Shown here: positions 17,220-26,513 of the stretch, piece after piece
How positions within the stretch are numbered: position 1 is the first letter of the stretch
Layout of the letters: every line of letters begins with the position of its first letter
Source: Comamonadaceae bacterium
GTDB taxonomy: Bacteria; Pseudomonadota; Gammaproteobacteria; Burkholderiales; Burkholderiaceae_C
Length of the DNA: 64,000 nucleotides
NCBI GenBank assembly: GCA_947478725.1
Contig: CANJWZ010000018.1
Coordinates: 1 to 64,000 of the forward strand
Direction of reading: 5' to 3'
Notes under the pieces: generated by a model
What the model saw: the letters and a program-made list of their open reading frames with translations, nothing else
Told to the model about the DNA's origin: nothing
Databases searched by the model: none
Translations under genes and position numbers: made by a program

Positions 17220-19319
17220 TTAGCTGAAAGTTTTGCCTTCAGCGACCAAACGGGCCAGCAAAGGCGCAGGCTGCCAGAACTTGGCATCGTCCAGCGGGTT
17301 TTGTGCAAAGCGGTTCATGGCTTGCACCACATTGAACAAACCGACTTCGTTAGCGTAGTTCATCGGACCACCGCGATAAATCGGAAAGCCATAACCCATC
17401 AGGTAGACCATGTCGATGTCGCTGGCTTTGGAGGCAATGCCTTCTTCCAGAATGTGCGCGGCCTCATTGACCAGCGAATACACCAGCCGCTGCACGATCT
17501 CTTCGTCAGAAATTTTGCGCGGGGTGATGCCCAGTGACTTGCGGTGCGCTTCAATCATGCTGATGACTTCTGCATTTGGAATCGCATCGCGTTTGCCTGG
17601 CACATAGTCGTACCAGCCAGCACCGGTTTTTTGGCCGAAGCGGCCTTTTTCGCACAGCAAGTCAGCAGTTTTGCTGTATTTCATGTCTGGCTTTTCCAAG
17701 TAGCGGCGCTTGCGGATGGCAAAGCCGATGTCGTTGCCCGCCAGGTCACCCATACGGAACGGGCCCATGGCAAAGCCGAACTTTTCAATCGCTTTGTCAA
17801 CCTGTGCGGGCGTGCAGCCTTCGTCTAACAAGAAACCGCCCTGGCGTCCGTATTGTTCAATCATGCGGTTGCCGATAAAGCCATCACACACACCCGACAC
17901 GACAGATGTCTTCTTGATTTTTTTGCCCAGTGCCATCACGGTGGCCAGCACGTCTTTGCCAGTTTTTTCGCCGCGCACAACCTCTAGCAGCTTCATGATG
18001 TTGGCGGGGCTGAAAAAGTGTGTGCCGATCACGTCTTGCGGGCGCTTGGTGAAAGCCGCAATTTTGTTCATGTCCAGCGTCGAGGTGTTGGACGCCAGAA
18101 TCGCACCGGGCTTCATCACCCGGTCAAGTTCTTGGAAAACCTTTTCCTTGACACCCATTTCTTCAAACACCGCTTCAATCACCATGTCCGCGTCTTTCAG
18201 GTCGTCATAGCTGAGCGTGGTGCTGAGCAGGCTCATGCGCTCTTCGTATTTTTCCTGCTTGAGTTTGCCTTTTTTAACCTGCGCTTCGTAATTTTTGCGA
18301 ATCGTGGCGATGCCCCGGTCGAGAGCATCCTGTTTCATTTCCAGCATCTTGACGGGAATACCAGCGTTCAAAAAGTTCATCGAAATGCCGCCACCCATGG
18401 TGCCTGCACCGATCACCGCAATCGATTGGATGTCGCGCTTGGGCGTGTCCGCCGGCACGTCCGGGATCTTCGAGGCGGCGCGTTCCGCGATGAAAATGTG
18501 GCGCAATGCCCGGCCTTCAGGGCTCCACATCAGGTTGATGAACAGCTCTCTTTCATACGCCATGCCGTCGTCAAACTTGCGCTTGGTGGCCGCCTCCACA
18601 GCGTCCACGCATTTGAGCGGCGCTGGGTAACCTTTGGACATACCGCCGACCATGTTGCGGGCAAACTGAAAGTAAGCGTCGCCATTTTTGTGTTTGCAAG
18701 GCAGATTGCGAACCAGCGGCAGTGGGCGCGTGTCAGCAATCGACTGGGCATAAGCCAGTGATTCTGCGGCCAGCGATTGGACTGATGCCGCCATTTTGTT
18801 GAACAGGTTCTGGCCCGGGATTTGCGCCAGTAACTCGCTTTTGACGGGCTCACCGCTGACAATCATGTTCAGCGCAGGCTCCACGCCCAAGGCGCGCGGC
18901 AGACGCTGCGTACCGCCAGCACCCGGCAACAGACCCAGCTTGACTTCCGGCAGAGCCACGCTGCAACCGGGTGCGGCGATGCGGTAGTGACAACCCAGTG
19001 CCAGTTCCAACCCGCCGCCCATGCAGACCGAATGAACTGCCGCCACCACTGGCTTGGCAGAAGTTTCAATCGCCAGAATCACGCTGAGCAAATTGGGTTC
19101 TGCCAAGGCTTTCGGACTGCCAAATTCCTTGATGTCTGCACCACCTGAAAACGCTGTGCCAGCACCCGTGATCACGATCGATTTGATCGCAGCATCGCTG
19201 TTGGCTTTTTGCAGATGGTCGGTGATCGAGACGCGTGTGGCGTAACCCAGACCATTGACAGGCGGGTTGTTCAAGGTAATGACGGCAACCGTGCCGTGAA
19301 CTTCGTAGAGCGTTGTCAT
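17220..19319 (-). CDS. FadB-like bifunctional enoyl-CoA hydratase / 3-hydroxyacyl-CoA dehydrogenase
   Basis: A 699-residue multifunctional enzyme. The N-terminal crotonase domain (residues 1-190) has 'GAGTAFSGGADIKEFG' and 'PEVKLGLLPGAGGTQRLPR', with the catalytic Glu residues in these loops. The central Rossmann domain starts 'IAVIGAGTMGGGISMNFL' near residue 297, followed by 'EAVFEEMGVKEKVF', 'SNTSTLDMNKIA' and the catalytic His in 'GTHFFSPANIMKLLEV'. Two C-terminal 3HCDH domains follow. ATG 19319 has GAGAGG upstream; the longer frame to 19385 lacks this. It hydrates enoyl-CoA and oxidises the 3-hydroxyacyl-CoA, feeding FadA. Confidence 0.93.
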   Translation of the reverse strand: MTTLYEVHGTVAVITLNNPPVNGLGYATRVSITDHLQKANSDAAIKSIVITGAGTAFSGGADIKEFGSPKALAEPNLLSVILAIETSAKPVVAAVHSVCMGGGLELALGCHYRIAAPGCSVALPEVKLGLLPGAGGTQRLPRALGVEPALNMIVSGEPVKSELLAQIPGQNLFNKMAASVQSLAAESLAYAQSIADTRPLPLVRNLPCKHKNGDAYFQFARNMVGGMSKGYPAPLKCVDAVEAATKRKFDDGMAYERELFINLMWSPEGRALRHIFIAERAASKIPDVPADTPKRDIQSIAVIGAGTMGGGISMNFLNAGIPVKMLEMKQDALDRGIATIRKNYEAQVKKGKLKQEKYEERMSLLSTTLSYDDLKDADMVIEAVFEEMGVKEKVFQELDRVMKPGAILASNTSTLDMNKIAAFTKRPQDVIGTHFFSPANIMKLLEVVRGEKTGKDVLATVMALGKKIKKTSVVSGVCDGFIGNRMIEQYGRQGGFLLDEGCTPAQVDKAIEKFGFAMGPFRMGDLAGNDIGFAIRKRRYLEKPDMKYSKTADLLCEKGRFGQKTGAGWYDYVPGKRDAIPNAEVISMIEAHRKSLGITPRKISDEEIVQRLVYSLVNEAAHILEEGIASKASDIDMVYLMGYGFPIYRGGPMNYANEVGLFNVVQAMNRFAQNPLDDAKFWQPAPLLARLVAEGKTFS

Positions 19320-19481
19320 GGAGAGGTTTCTTTCCTGGTGTGAAGCTGGTGTTGAAATGCTGACGTGCCGGAAACTAGCTAGCAAGCCATGAAATAGTAC
19401 GACCGTTCTTTTTGCATTGTAGGACGGCTTGGCAAGGCGTTATCAGCCTGCTTTGTCTCGATTGAGACACGTGTTGGACTT

Positions 19482-20183
19482 TTATACCTCAAGCCACTCT
19501 TTGCGAATGTAGGCATCCGCCCGCAGGCTGTCGGGTGTACCCTGAAAAACGATGCTTCCATGGCCCATGACCAGTGCGCGGTCAGATATGGCCATCGCAA
19601 TCGTCAGCTTTTGCTCAATCAGCAGCACCGATATGCCCTTGGCCTTCAGCGTTTGCAAATATTGACCGACCAACTCGACGATCTTGGGGGCCAAACCTTC
19701 GGTCGGCTCGTCAATGATGATCAGGTCAGGGTCGCCCATCAGGGTGCGGCACAGCGTCAGCATTTGCTGCTCGCCTCCTGAGAGCACGCCCGCCTCGGTG
19801 TGCTGGCGCTCCAGCAAGCGCGGGAACATGCTGTACATGTCGTCAAACGACCAGCGTGAACTTTTGCCAGAGCTTTTTTGCCCCAGCATCAGGTTTTGAT
19901 GCACGGTGAGCTTGGGGAAAATATCTCGATTCTCTGGCACGTAACCAATGCCCAGATGCGCAATTTTGTAGGCTTCTTTGCCCATGATTTCCGCATTCCT
20001 CCAACTGATCGACCCCTGGCAATCGACCAGACCCATGATCGCTTTGGCGGTGGTCGAGCGGCCAGAGCCATTGCGGCCCAGCAGCGCCACAATTTCACCC
20101 GGTTGCACGTCAAATGACACGCCGTGCAGCACATGGCTTTTGCCATAGAAGGCATGAAGGTTGTTGATGGATAACACGATCAA
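19482..20183 (-). CDS. livF: LIV-type ABC transporter ATPase (LivF)
   Basis: A 233-residue ABC ATPase of the branched-chain amino acid transporter family. Walker A is 'LLGRNGSGRSTTAKA' (Arg replaces the usual Lys-flanking residue: G-S-G-R-S, so the canonical Lys is missing), the signature is 'LSGGEQQM', Walker B is 'DLIIIDEPTEGL', and the H-loop region reads 'VLLIEQKLTIA', with Gln for His as in LivF. The start is TTG, in a TTGA overlap with the livG stop. Last gene of a five-gene operon. Confidence 0.9.
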   Translation of the reverse strand: MIVLSINNLHAFYGKSHVLHGVSFDVQPGEIVALLGRNGSGRSTTAKAIMGLVDCQGSISWRNAEIMGKEAYKIAHLGIGYVPENRDIFPKLTVHQNLMLGQKSSGKSSRWSFDDMYSMFPRLLERQHTEAGVLSGGEQQMLTLCRTLMGDPDLIIIDEPTEGLAPKIVELVGQYLQTLKAKGISVLLIEQKLTIAMAISDRALVMGHGSIVFQGTPDSLRADAYIRKEWLEV

Positions 20184-20980
20184 TGCCCTCCCGTTTGTTG
20201 GTCGGCGACCGATGAGCCTAGATAAGCCTCTTGAACACGCTGGTCAGCGCGGACTGCCTCAGGCACGTCAAAAGCGATGACTTCGCCATAGACCACCACG
20301 GCAATTTTGTCAGCCAGACCGAAAACCACGCCCATATCGTGCTCCACCGTGAGAAGCGTCTTACCAACCGTGACGTCCTTGATCAACTTGATGAAGCGCG
20401 TCGTTTCCGAACGGCTCATGCCAGCGGTCGGTTCGTCCAGCAAAATCACGCCAGCGCCGCCCGCGATAGTGATACCAATTTCAAGCGCGCGTTGCTCAGC
20501 ATAGGTCAGGTTCATGCCCAGCACGTCGCGCTTCTTGTCGAGCTTGATCATCTCCATCAATTCCTCCGCTCGGTCATTGGCATCGTCAAGGTTGGCGAGA
20601 AATTTAAAAAACGTGTACTTGTAGCCAAGACTCCAGAGAACGCTGCAGCGGAGGTTTTCAAACACACTGAGCTTCGGGAAGATATTGGTAATCTGAAAGC
20701 TGCGCGACAGCCCTAACCGGTTGATCTCATATGGCTTTTTTCCATTGATACTTTGGCCATTGAGCAACACGTCACCGCTGCTGGGCTCAAAGCGCCCACT
20801 GATCAGATTGAAAAGTGTCGACTTGCCCGCACCGTTTGGTCCAATGATGGCAACCCGCTCGCCAGAGGTGACTGCCAGATTGATCCCACGAATAATTTCG
20901 GTTTTACCGAAACTTTTGCGCAGATCTTTCAGTTCGAGCGCAATGGCAGGGTTGGCCCCGGAAGAACGGCTGGTGTTCAT
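20180..20980 (-). CDS. livG: LIV-type ABC transporter ATPase (LivG)
   Basis: A 266-residue ABC ATPase. Walker A is 'IIGPNGAGKSTLFNLISG', then 'GLSRSFQITNIFPKLSVFENL', a signature-like 'LTYAEQRALEIG', Walker B 'VILLDEPTAGM' and H-loop 'LLTVEHDMGVVFGLAD'. It powers import with LivF. ATG 20980 overlaps the livM stop (ATGA); the longer frame to 21034 runs inside livM and is unlikely. Confidence 0.93.
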   Translation of the reverse strand: MNTSRSSGANPAIALELKDLRKSFGKTEIIRGINLAVTSGERVAIIGPNGAGKSTLFNLISGRFEPSSGDVLLNGQSINGKKPYEINRLGLSRSFQITNIFPKLSVFENLRCSVLWSLGYKYTFFKFLANLDDANDRAEELMEMIKLDKKRDVLGMNLTYAEQRALEIGITIAGGAGVILLDEPTAGMSRSETTRFIKLIKDVTVGKTLLTVEHDMGVVFGLADKIAVVVYGEVIAFDVPEAVRADQRVQEAYLGSSVADQQTGGH

Positions 20981-22269
20981 AACGCGTCCCTCCGCTTGGT
21001 TTCCTTCTCGATGTATTCCTGAATCTCGCTCCATTCACGCAAAAACTGCCGCCTGACAACTTCGAACAGGCCCAGTCCTGTGAGAAATACAAACGCCGAA
21101 CCAAACCAGCTGTTCAGGCCAACTGGGTTCAACGTGATTCCTAAAAACTTAAGCTCCGACCCGAGAGTGGCATTGAGCTGCAGGTGGTAAATCATTTCAA
21201 TCATGGCAGCCGCTCCGAGCAATCCGACCAGCCCGGTCATCGCAAGCCCCAGGTAACTGACCCACAGCTCACGCAAGCGGCCGAAGGCTGCAACGCGCAG
21301 ATTCATCATGATCAAACTCGCGACACCGCCTGGCGCATACATCACCGTGAAAAGGAAGATCAGGCCGAGGTACAGCAACCAGGCGCGGGTGAATTCACTG
21401 AAAAGTACAAAGGCCAGCACCATCATGACGGCACCAATGATGGGGCCAAAAAAGAAGGTTGCACCGCCAAGGAAAGTAAACAACAGATAGGCACCAGACC
21501 TTGCAGCACCCACGACTTCGAAGTTCACAATTTCAAAGTTCAATGCACCTAGCCCCCCGGAAATACCGGCAAAAAAACCAGCGAGGATGAAAGCGATGTA
21601 TCGAACGCGATGCGTGTTGTAACCGACGAACTCAACACGTTCAGGATTGTCACGGACCGCATTGAGCATGCGGCCAAGTGGCGTTCGCGTGAAAGCGAAC
21701 ATGGCGGCCACAGCGAAAAAAGTGTAGATCGCGATCAGGTAATAAACCTGGATAGGCGGCCCAAAGGTAATGCCCAAAAAGCCATTTTTAACCATGCGAT
21801 TACCCGACACACCACCCTCGCCACCAAAAAACTCTGGGACCATCAAAGACATGGCAAAAACAAGTTCACCCAAGCCCAGAGTAATCATGGCAAATGTAGT
21901 GCCCGACTTGCGCGTTGTGACGTAGCCAAACAGGACCGCAAAACCCATACCAGCCAGGCCGCCAATCAATGGCACCGCTGCCATCGGAACGGGGAGCGAG
22001 CCACCGGTCACGCTGTTCAGTGCATGAATGGCTACAAACGACCCTAGACCTGTGTACACCGCATGACCAAAGCTCAACATGCCGCCCTGCCCCAGCAGCA
22101 TGTTGTAAGACAGGCACGCGATGATGGCGATGCCCATTTGCGACAAAACAGTGATCGACAGTCCGCTGCTAAATACCAGAGGCACCAGCGCCAAGATGAG
22201 CGCAAACAAACTCCAGACCAGCCAGCGCCCGACGTTGATCGGCGTAAATTCGTAATGACTTTTACTCAT
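20977..22269 (-). CDS. livM: LIV-type ABC transporter permease (LivM)
   Basis: A 430-residue inner-membrane permease with about ten hydrophobic segments. 'LLGQGGMLSFGHAVYTGLGSF' and 'TRTPLGRMLNAVRDNPERVEFVGYNTHRVRY' are the LivM hallmarks, the latter being the coupling loop. A C-terminal extension of some 70 residues beyond the usual end contains a further helix and a charged tail. It lies three bases after livH. Confidence 0.92.
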   Translation of the reverse strand: MSKSHYEFTPINVGRWLVWSLFALILALVPLVFSSGLSITVLSQMGIAIIACLSYNMLLGQGGMLSFGHAVYTGLGSFVAIHALNSVTGGSLPVPMAAVPLIGGLAGMGFAVLFGYVTTRKSGTTFAMITLGLGELVFAMSLMVPEFFGGEGGVSGNRMVKNGFLGITFGPPIQVYYLIAIYTFFAVAAMFAFTRTPLGRMLNAVRDNPERVEFVGYNTHRVRYIAFILAGFFAGISGGLGALNFEIVNFEVVGAARSGAYLLFTFLGGATFFFGPIIGAVMMVLAFVLFSEFTRAWLLYLGLIFLFTVMYAPGGVASLIMMNLRVAAFGRLRELWVSYLGLAMTGLVGLLGAAAMIEMIYHLQLNATLGSELKFLGITLNPVGLNSWFGSAFVFLTGLGLFEVVRRQFLREWSEIQEYIEKETKRRDAL

Positions 22270-22272
22270 GCT

Positions 22273-23307
22273 CTAGTCCTCCCGCTTGCCAAGCAAGCCT
22301 TTGGGACGGAATATCAAAATAAGTACCAGGAACAGGTACGGAAGAATCGGTGCCACCTGCGCCAGCGTCAGCTTGACGAGCGTGTTGCTTCGCACGGCGT
22401 CGCCTAACTGCAGGCCCATTTGCTGGGCCAGCGTGGCAAGAGAATAATCAAACGCCACCGCGAAGGTCTGGACCGTGCCGATCAAGATAGAAGCGACAAA
22501 AGCGCCGGACAAAGAGCCCATACCGCCCACCACGACGACAACAAAGATGACCGAACCAACCGTCGCGGCCATTCCCGGCTCGGTTAAAAACGTGCTACCG
22601 CCAATGACCCCAGCAAGTCCCGCAAGCGCTGATCCAGCGCCAAACACCAGCATGAAAACGCGGGGCACGTTATGGCCCAAGGCCTCGACAGTCGTTGGGT
22701 GCGTCAAAGCCGCCTGAATCACCAGCCCAACTCTGGTCCGCGTGAGCAATACCCACACAGCTCCCAGCATGACCAGCGCCACCAACATCATGAAACCGCG
22801 AGTCGCGGGGAAGGGTGAGCACACCACGCGAACCGCTGTGTCAGCGGCACTGCACATGGCCGCAGGCACGGCACCAAAGTGAAGACTCAGGCCTTCGAGC
22901 GAATGATTGATAAGGGTAAAAGCGGGCCCTCTTAACAATTCTGGTGGCTTGAAGTCCAGCGCCGTACGACCCCAAATCAGTTGTACCAATTCGACGATGA
23001 CGTAAGACAGACCAAACGTGATCAGTAGTTCTGGCACGTGTCCAAACTTATGCACTTTTCGCAGGCACAGACGCTCGAACAAGGCCCCAAGCCCACCAAC
23101 AACGATAGGCGCCAAGACAAGCGCAGGCCAAAAACCAGTGAAAAGTGCGAGGGTGTAGCCCACATAAGCGCCCAGCATGTAAAAAGAAGCATGCGCGAAG
23201 TTAAGCACACCCATCATGCTGAAAATCAGGGTCAGCCCTGAACTCAGCATGAAGAGGAGCAAACCATAACTCAAACCATTGAGCATGGAAATGATGAAAA
23301 ACTCCAT
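22273..23307 (-). CDS. livH: LIV-type ABC transporter permease (LivH)
   Basis: A 344-residue permease with about eight membrane helices. 'LLMLSSGLTLIFSMMGVLNFAHASFYMLGAYVGY' is the LivH opening and 'RTRVGLVIQAALTHPTTVEALGHNVPRVFMLVFGAGSALAGLAG' the coupling loop, followed by 'VVVVVGGMGSLSGAFVASILIG'. It is somewhat longer than LivH (about 300), with an insertion near residues 150-185. It is the first gene after the intra-operon terminator. Confidence 0.92.
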   Translation of the reverse strand: MEFFIISMLNGLSYGLLLFMLSSGLTLIFSMMGVLNFAHASFYMLGAYVGYTLALFTGFWPALVLAPIVVGGLGALFERLCLRKVHKFGHVPELLITFGLSYVIVELVQLIWGRTALDFKPPELLRGPAFTLINHSLEGLSLHFGAVPAAMCSAADTAVRVVCSPFPATRGFMMLVALVMLGAVWVLLTRTRVGLVIQAALTHPTTVEALGHNVPRVFMLVFGAGSALAGLAGVIGGSTFLTEPGMAATVGSVIFVVVVVGGMGSLSGAFVASILIGTVQTFAVAFDYSLATLAQQMGLQLGDAVRSNTLVKLTLAQVAPILPYLFLVLILIFRPKGLLGKRED

Positions 23308-23350
23308 CGCAGTTAACCTTCTCTTTTTCTATTTGTGCTGACGTGGTCCA

Positions 23351-23384
23351 TAAAAAAGCCCGACACGGCAAACCGCCTCGGGCT
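23351..23384 (-). terminator. Intra-operon terminator after the receptor gene
   Basis: On the minus strand AGCCCGA pairs with TCGGGCT, with an inner CGG/CCG stem, and is followed by TTTTTT. It lies between the receptor stop and livH. Such a hairpin would make the receptor mRNA much more abundant than the permease-ATPase mRNA, as is common in ABC import operons. Confidence 0.85.
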
Positions 23385-23402
23385 CGTGGGCGTCGTCGTT
23401 GA

Positions 23403-24635
23403 TTACGGGCGCTTCATGTCGCAGCTGGTTGGCGTGCTGGACACATAATTAGGATATTCCTTGACCGGTGCCAGCGTCATACCGGTTTTTTCAGGACTGT
23501 AGGGAAACTTGGCGTCGGCTTTCTGCCAAACCGTCATGTACAGAGGCTGTTGTAATTGGTGATCGGTCTTGCGCATTTCGACTTCCCCGTTGAAGCTCTT
23601 GACCTTGATGCCTTCCATGGCAGCAGCCACCTTGACTGGATCGGTCGATTTGGCTTTAGCCATGGCAGCACCCAGCACTTCAAAAATACGAATGGTCGAG
23701 CCGGTGTAGAAGTCGTCGTTGTATTTGGTATTGAACTCCGTCATCCACTTGGCCATTTGCCCACTGATGTTGTAGTGGTTGTAAGACACCTGGAAAACCC
23801 GCCCGGCACCATTGGTGCCCAAAGCAGACGGCGTACCCGTGACGCCCGCATAGTAAGTAAAAAACTTACCGGTGTAGCCATTCTCGTTGGCAGCCTTGAC
23901 CAACAGGGACAGATCGGAACCCCAATTGCCAGTGATCACAGCGTCAGCGCCTGCAGCCTTGATCTTGGCGATGTAGGGAGCAAAGTCTCGCGTTTGAGCC
24001 AACGGATGCAAATCTTCTCCGACGATCTGAATATCAGGCCGCTTGCGAGCCAGCGTTTCCTTGGCGAACCTAGCAACCTGTACACCGTGCGAATAATTCT
24101 GGCCCAGGATGTAGATTTTCTTGACGTCTTTTTGATCCACCATAAAGCTGGACATGGCTTCCATCTTCATGGATGTGTCAGCATCAAACCGGAAATGCCA
24201 ATAGCTGCACTTGCTGTTGGTCAGGTCGGGGTCGACAGCCGAGTCGTTAAGAAAAATAACTTCCTTGCCTGGATTGCGTTCGTTGTGCTTTGAAACAGCA
24301 TCGGACAACGCCAGTGCGACCGAAGATCCGTTGCCTTGAATGATGTACCTGACGCCTTGATCAATGGCCGCTTTAAGTGCGGTCAAACTTTCTGTCGGGC
24401 TCAGTTTGTTGTCTATGCCGGTGACTTCAAACTTCACGCCAGCAGGGTTACCCGCGCCGCTGAACTTTTCAGCAAAGAACTGATAGCCTTTGAGCTGGCT
24501 CACGCCGACTGGGCCGAGTAAGCCGGTGAGCGGATCGATCCTGACCATTTTGACCGTCTCGCCTTTTTGCGCGAACACAGCAGCAGAACAAAGAACCGCC
24601 GCAGCGGCAACAACAACTTTCAAGGAATATTTCAT
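23403..24635 (-). CDS. LIV-type periplasmic substrate-binding protein
   Basis: A 410-residue receptor with a signal peptide ('LKVVVAAAAVLCSAAVFA|QKG', cut near residue 22) and the Peripla_BP_6 fold: 'VKMVRIDPLTGLLGPVGVSQLKGYQFF', 'YIIQGNGSSVALALSDAVSKHN', 'KKIYILGQNYSHGVQVARF', 'ITGNWGSDLSLLVKAA'. It captures the substrate and delivers it to the LivHMGF complex encoded downstream. In this setting (acyl-CoA ligase upstream, beta-oxidation genes downstream) the ligand may be an organic acid rather than an amino acid. Confidence 0.92.
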   Translation of the reverse strand: MKYSLKVVVAAAAVLCSAAVFAQKGETVKMVRIDPLTGLLGPVGVSQLKGYQFFAEKFSGAGNPAGVKFEVTGIDNKLSPTESLTALKAAIDQGVRYIIQGNGSSVALALSDAVSKHNERNPGKEVIFLNDSAVDPDLTNSKCSYWHFRFDADTSMKMEAMSSFMVDQKDVKKIYILGQNYSHGVQVARFAKETLARKRPDIQIVGEDLHPLAQTRDFAPYIAKIKAAGADAVITGNWGSDLSLLVKAANENGYTGKFFTYYAGVTGTPSALGTNGAGRVFQVSYNHYNISGQMAKWMTEFNTKYNDDFYTGSTIRIFEVLGAAMAKAKSTDPVKVAAAMEGIKVKSFNGEVEMRKTDHQLQQPLYMTVWQKADAKFPYSPEKTGMTLAPVKEYPNYVSSTPTSCDMKRP

Positions 24636-24699
24636 GGTTTAGTCTCGGTTAATTAAAAAAACGCACACACCGTAGAGCGTACAAGTTTATCAATCGTTC

Positions 24700-24729
24700 G
24701 CGGCTAGGGAATGCCCTCAGGAAAGCCGC
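24700..24729. terminator. Strong hairpin without U-tract
   Basis: GCGGCT pairs with AGCCGC and encloses AGGG-AATG-CCCT. It lies about 40 bases after the acyl-CoA ligase stop on the minus strand. There is no run of T after it on either strand, so it may be a weak terminator, an mRNA 3'-end stabiliser or a chance hairpin. Confidence 0.35.
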
Positions 24730-24769
24730 AGAAAGCGCGCCGCTATCGCAGACGCGACACCTTCAAAAC

Positions 24770-26395
24770 TCAGCCCGGTAGCTTGTAATCTTTCAAAGTT
24801 TCACGCAACCTGGTCTTCAGCATCTTTCCTGTAGCGCCCAAAGGAATGGCATCGACAAAAACGACGTCATCAGGGATTTGCCACTTAGCTGTCTTACCTT
24901 CATAAAACTTGATCAGCTCAGCAGCGGTGACTTCCATGCCCGGCTTTTTGACCACTGCCACAATCGGACGCTCGTCCCACTTGGGGTGCGCCACGCCAAT
25001 GCAGGCAGCCATCGCCACCGCTGGGTGCGCCACAGCAATGTTTTCGATGTCAATCGAGCTGATCCATTCACCACCCGACTTGATCACGTCCTTGCTGCGG
25101 TCGGTGATTTGCAGGTAGCCGTCGGCGTCGATCGTGCCGACATCGCCTGTGGGAAACCAGCCATCGGTTAACGGGTCACCGCCTTCGCCTTTGTAGTATT
25201 CGCGAATAATCCACGGACCCTTGACCAGCAAGTCACCGTAGGTTTTGCCGTCCCATGGCAGTTCTTTGCCCGCTTCGTCGACAATTTTCATGTCAACGCC
25301 GTAAATTGCCCGTCCCTGCTTGAGGCGAATCTTCATTTTTTCGTCAGCGCTCAAGGTATCGTGTTTGTTTTTCAGCGTGCACAGCGTGCCCAGAGGGCTC
25401 ATTTCAGTCATGCCCCAGGCGTGCAGTACTTCTACGCCATAGTCGTCATTGAAGGCCTTGATCATGGCCGGCGGGCAGGCCGAGCCGCCAATCACCGTGC
25501 GCTTGAGGTGTGAAAACTTCAGGCCGTTGGCGGCCAGGTGTGCCAGCAGCATTTGCCAGACCGTGGGTACGCCAGCGGCATAGGTGACTTTTTCAGCCTC
25601 CAGCAATTCGTAAATCGACTTGCCGTCCATCGCCGGGCCGGGAAACACCAGCTTGGCCCCAGTCAAAGCGGCCGAGTACGGAATGCCCCAGGCATTGACG
25701 TGAAACATCGGCACCACAGGCAGCACTGCGTCGCGGGCCGACAGGCTCATCACGTCCGGCAGCGCAGCCGCGTAAGCGTGCAGCGTGCTGGAGCGGTGGC
25801 TGTACAGCGCGGCTTTGGGATTGCCCGTGGTGCCGCTGGTGTAGCACATGCTTGATGCGGTGTTTTCATCAAAACTGGGCCACTGATAAGAACCGGACTG
25901 CGCTGCGATCCACGCCTCGTAACTGATGAGATTCGGCACGCCTGAATCTTTGGGCAGCTTATCTTCGTCGCACATCGCAATGTAGTGCTTGATCGTGCCA
26001 GCTCTGGCATGCACCGCCTGCACCAGCGGCAAAAAGCTGGCGTCAAAACACAGCACCTGGTCTTCAGCATGATTGGCTATCCAGGCGATCTGGTCCGGGT
26101 GCAGTCGCGGGTTGATCGTGTGCAGCACCCGGCCCGAGCCGCTGACGCCGTAGTACAGCTCAAAGTGGCGGTAGCCGTTCCAGGCCAGCGTGGCGACACG
26201 GTCGCCGAACGCCAGCTTCAGTCCATCCAGCGCGCCTGCCACCTGCCGGGCGCGTTTGGCCGAGTCCTTGTAGGTGTAGCGGTGAATATCACCTTCCACC
26301 CGGCGCGACACAATTTCTGCGTCGCCGTGGTGGCGCTCGGCAAATTCGATCAAACCTGAAATCAGCATGGGCTGACTTTGCATTAAACCTAGCAT
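24770..26395 (-). CDS. Long-chain fatty acid CoA ligase family (AMP-binding)
   Basis: A 541-residue acyl-CoA synthetase. The AMP motif is '[20 protein letters not shown]' near residue 180, followed by '[12 protein letters not shown]', '[35 protein letters not shown]' and C-terminal '[13 protein letters not shown]' with the catalytic Lys. It activates a carboxylic acid to its CoA ester through an acyl-AMP. Of several ATGs, 26395 has GGGAG upstream and matches the family start. It lies upstream of the transporter operon on the same strand, so import and activation may be linked. Confidence 0.92.
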   Translation of the reverse strand: MLGLMQSQPMLISGLIEFAERHHGDAEIVSRRVEGDIHRYTYKDSAKRARQVAGALDGLKLAFGDRVATLAWNGYRHFELYYGVSGSGRVLHTINPRLHPDQIAWIANHAEDQVLCFDASFLPLVQAVHARAGTIKHYIAMCDEDKLPKDSGVPNLISYEAWIAAQSGSYQWPSFDENTASSMCYTSGTTGNPKAALYSHRSSTLHAYAAALPDVMSLSARDAVLPVVPMFHVNAWGIPYSAALTGAKLVFPGPAMDGKSIYELLEAEKVTYAAGVPTVWQMLLAHLAANGLKFSHLKRTVIGGSACPPAMIKAFNDDYGVEVLHAWGMTEMSPLGTLCTLKNKHDTLSADEKMKIRLKQGRAIYGVDMKIVDEAGKELPWDGKTYGDLLVKGPWIIREYYKGEGGDPLTDGWFPTGDVGTIDADGYLQITDRSKDVIKSGGEWISSIDIENIAVAHPAVAMAACIGVAHPKWDERPIVAVVKKPGMEVTAAELIKFYEGKTAKWQIPDDVVFVDAIPLGATGKMLKTRLRETLKDYKLPG

Positions 26396-26513
26396 TTCAA
26401 CATCTCCCGTGGTCATCAAAAACAAGCCGCTATCATGCCGTACCCGCCAAACCCTTGCATGGGGGATTCCCCCTGAATCCAGCAGACCATGGCGCATGGG
26501 AGACAATTTGGGC

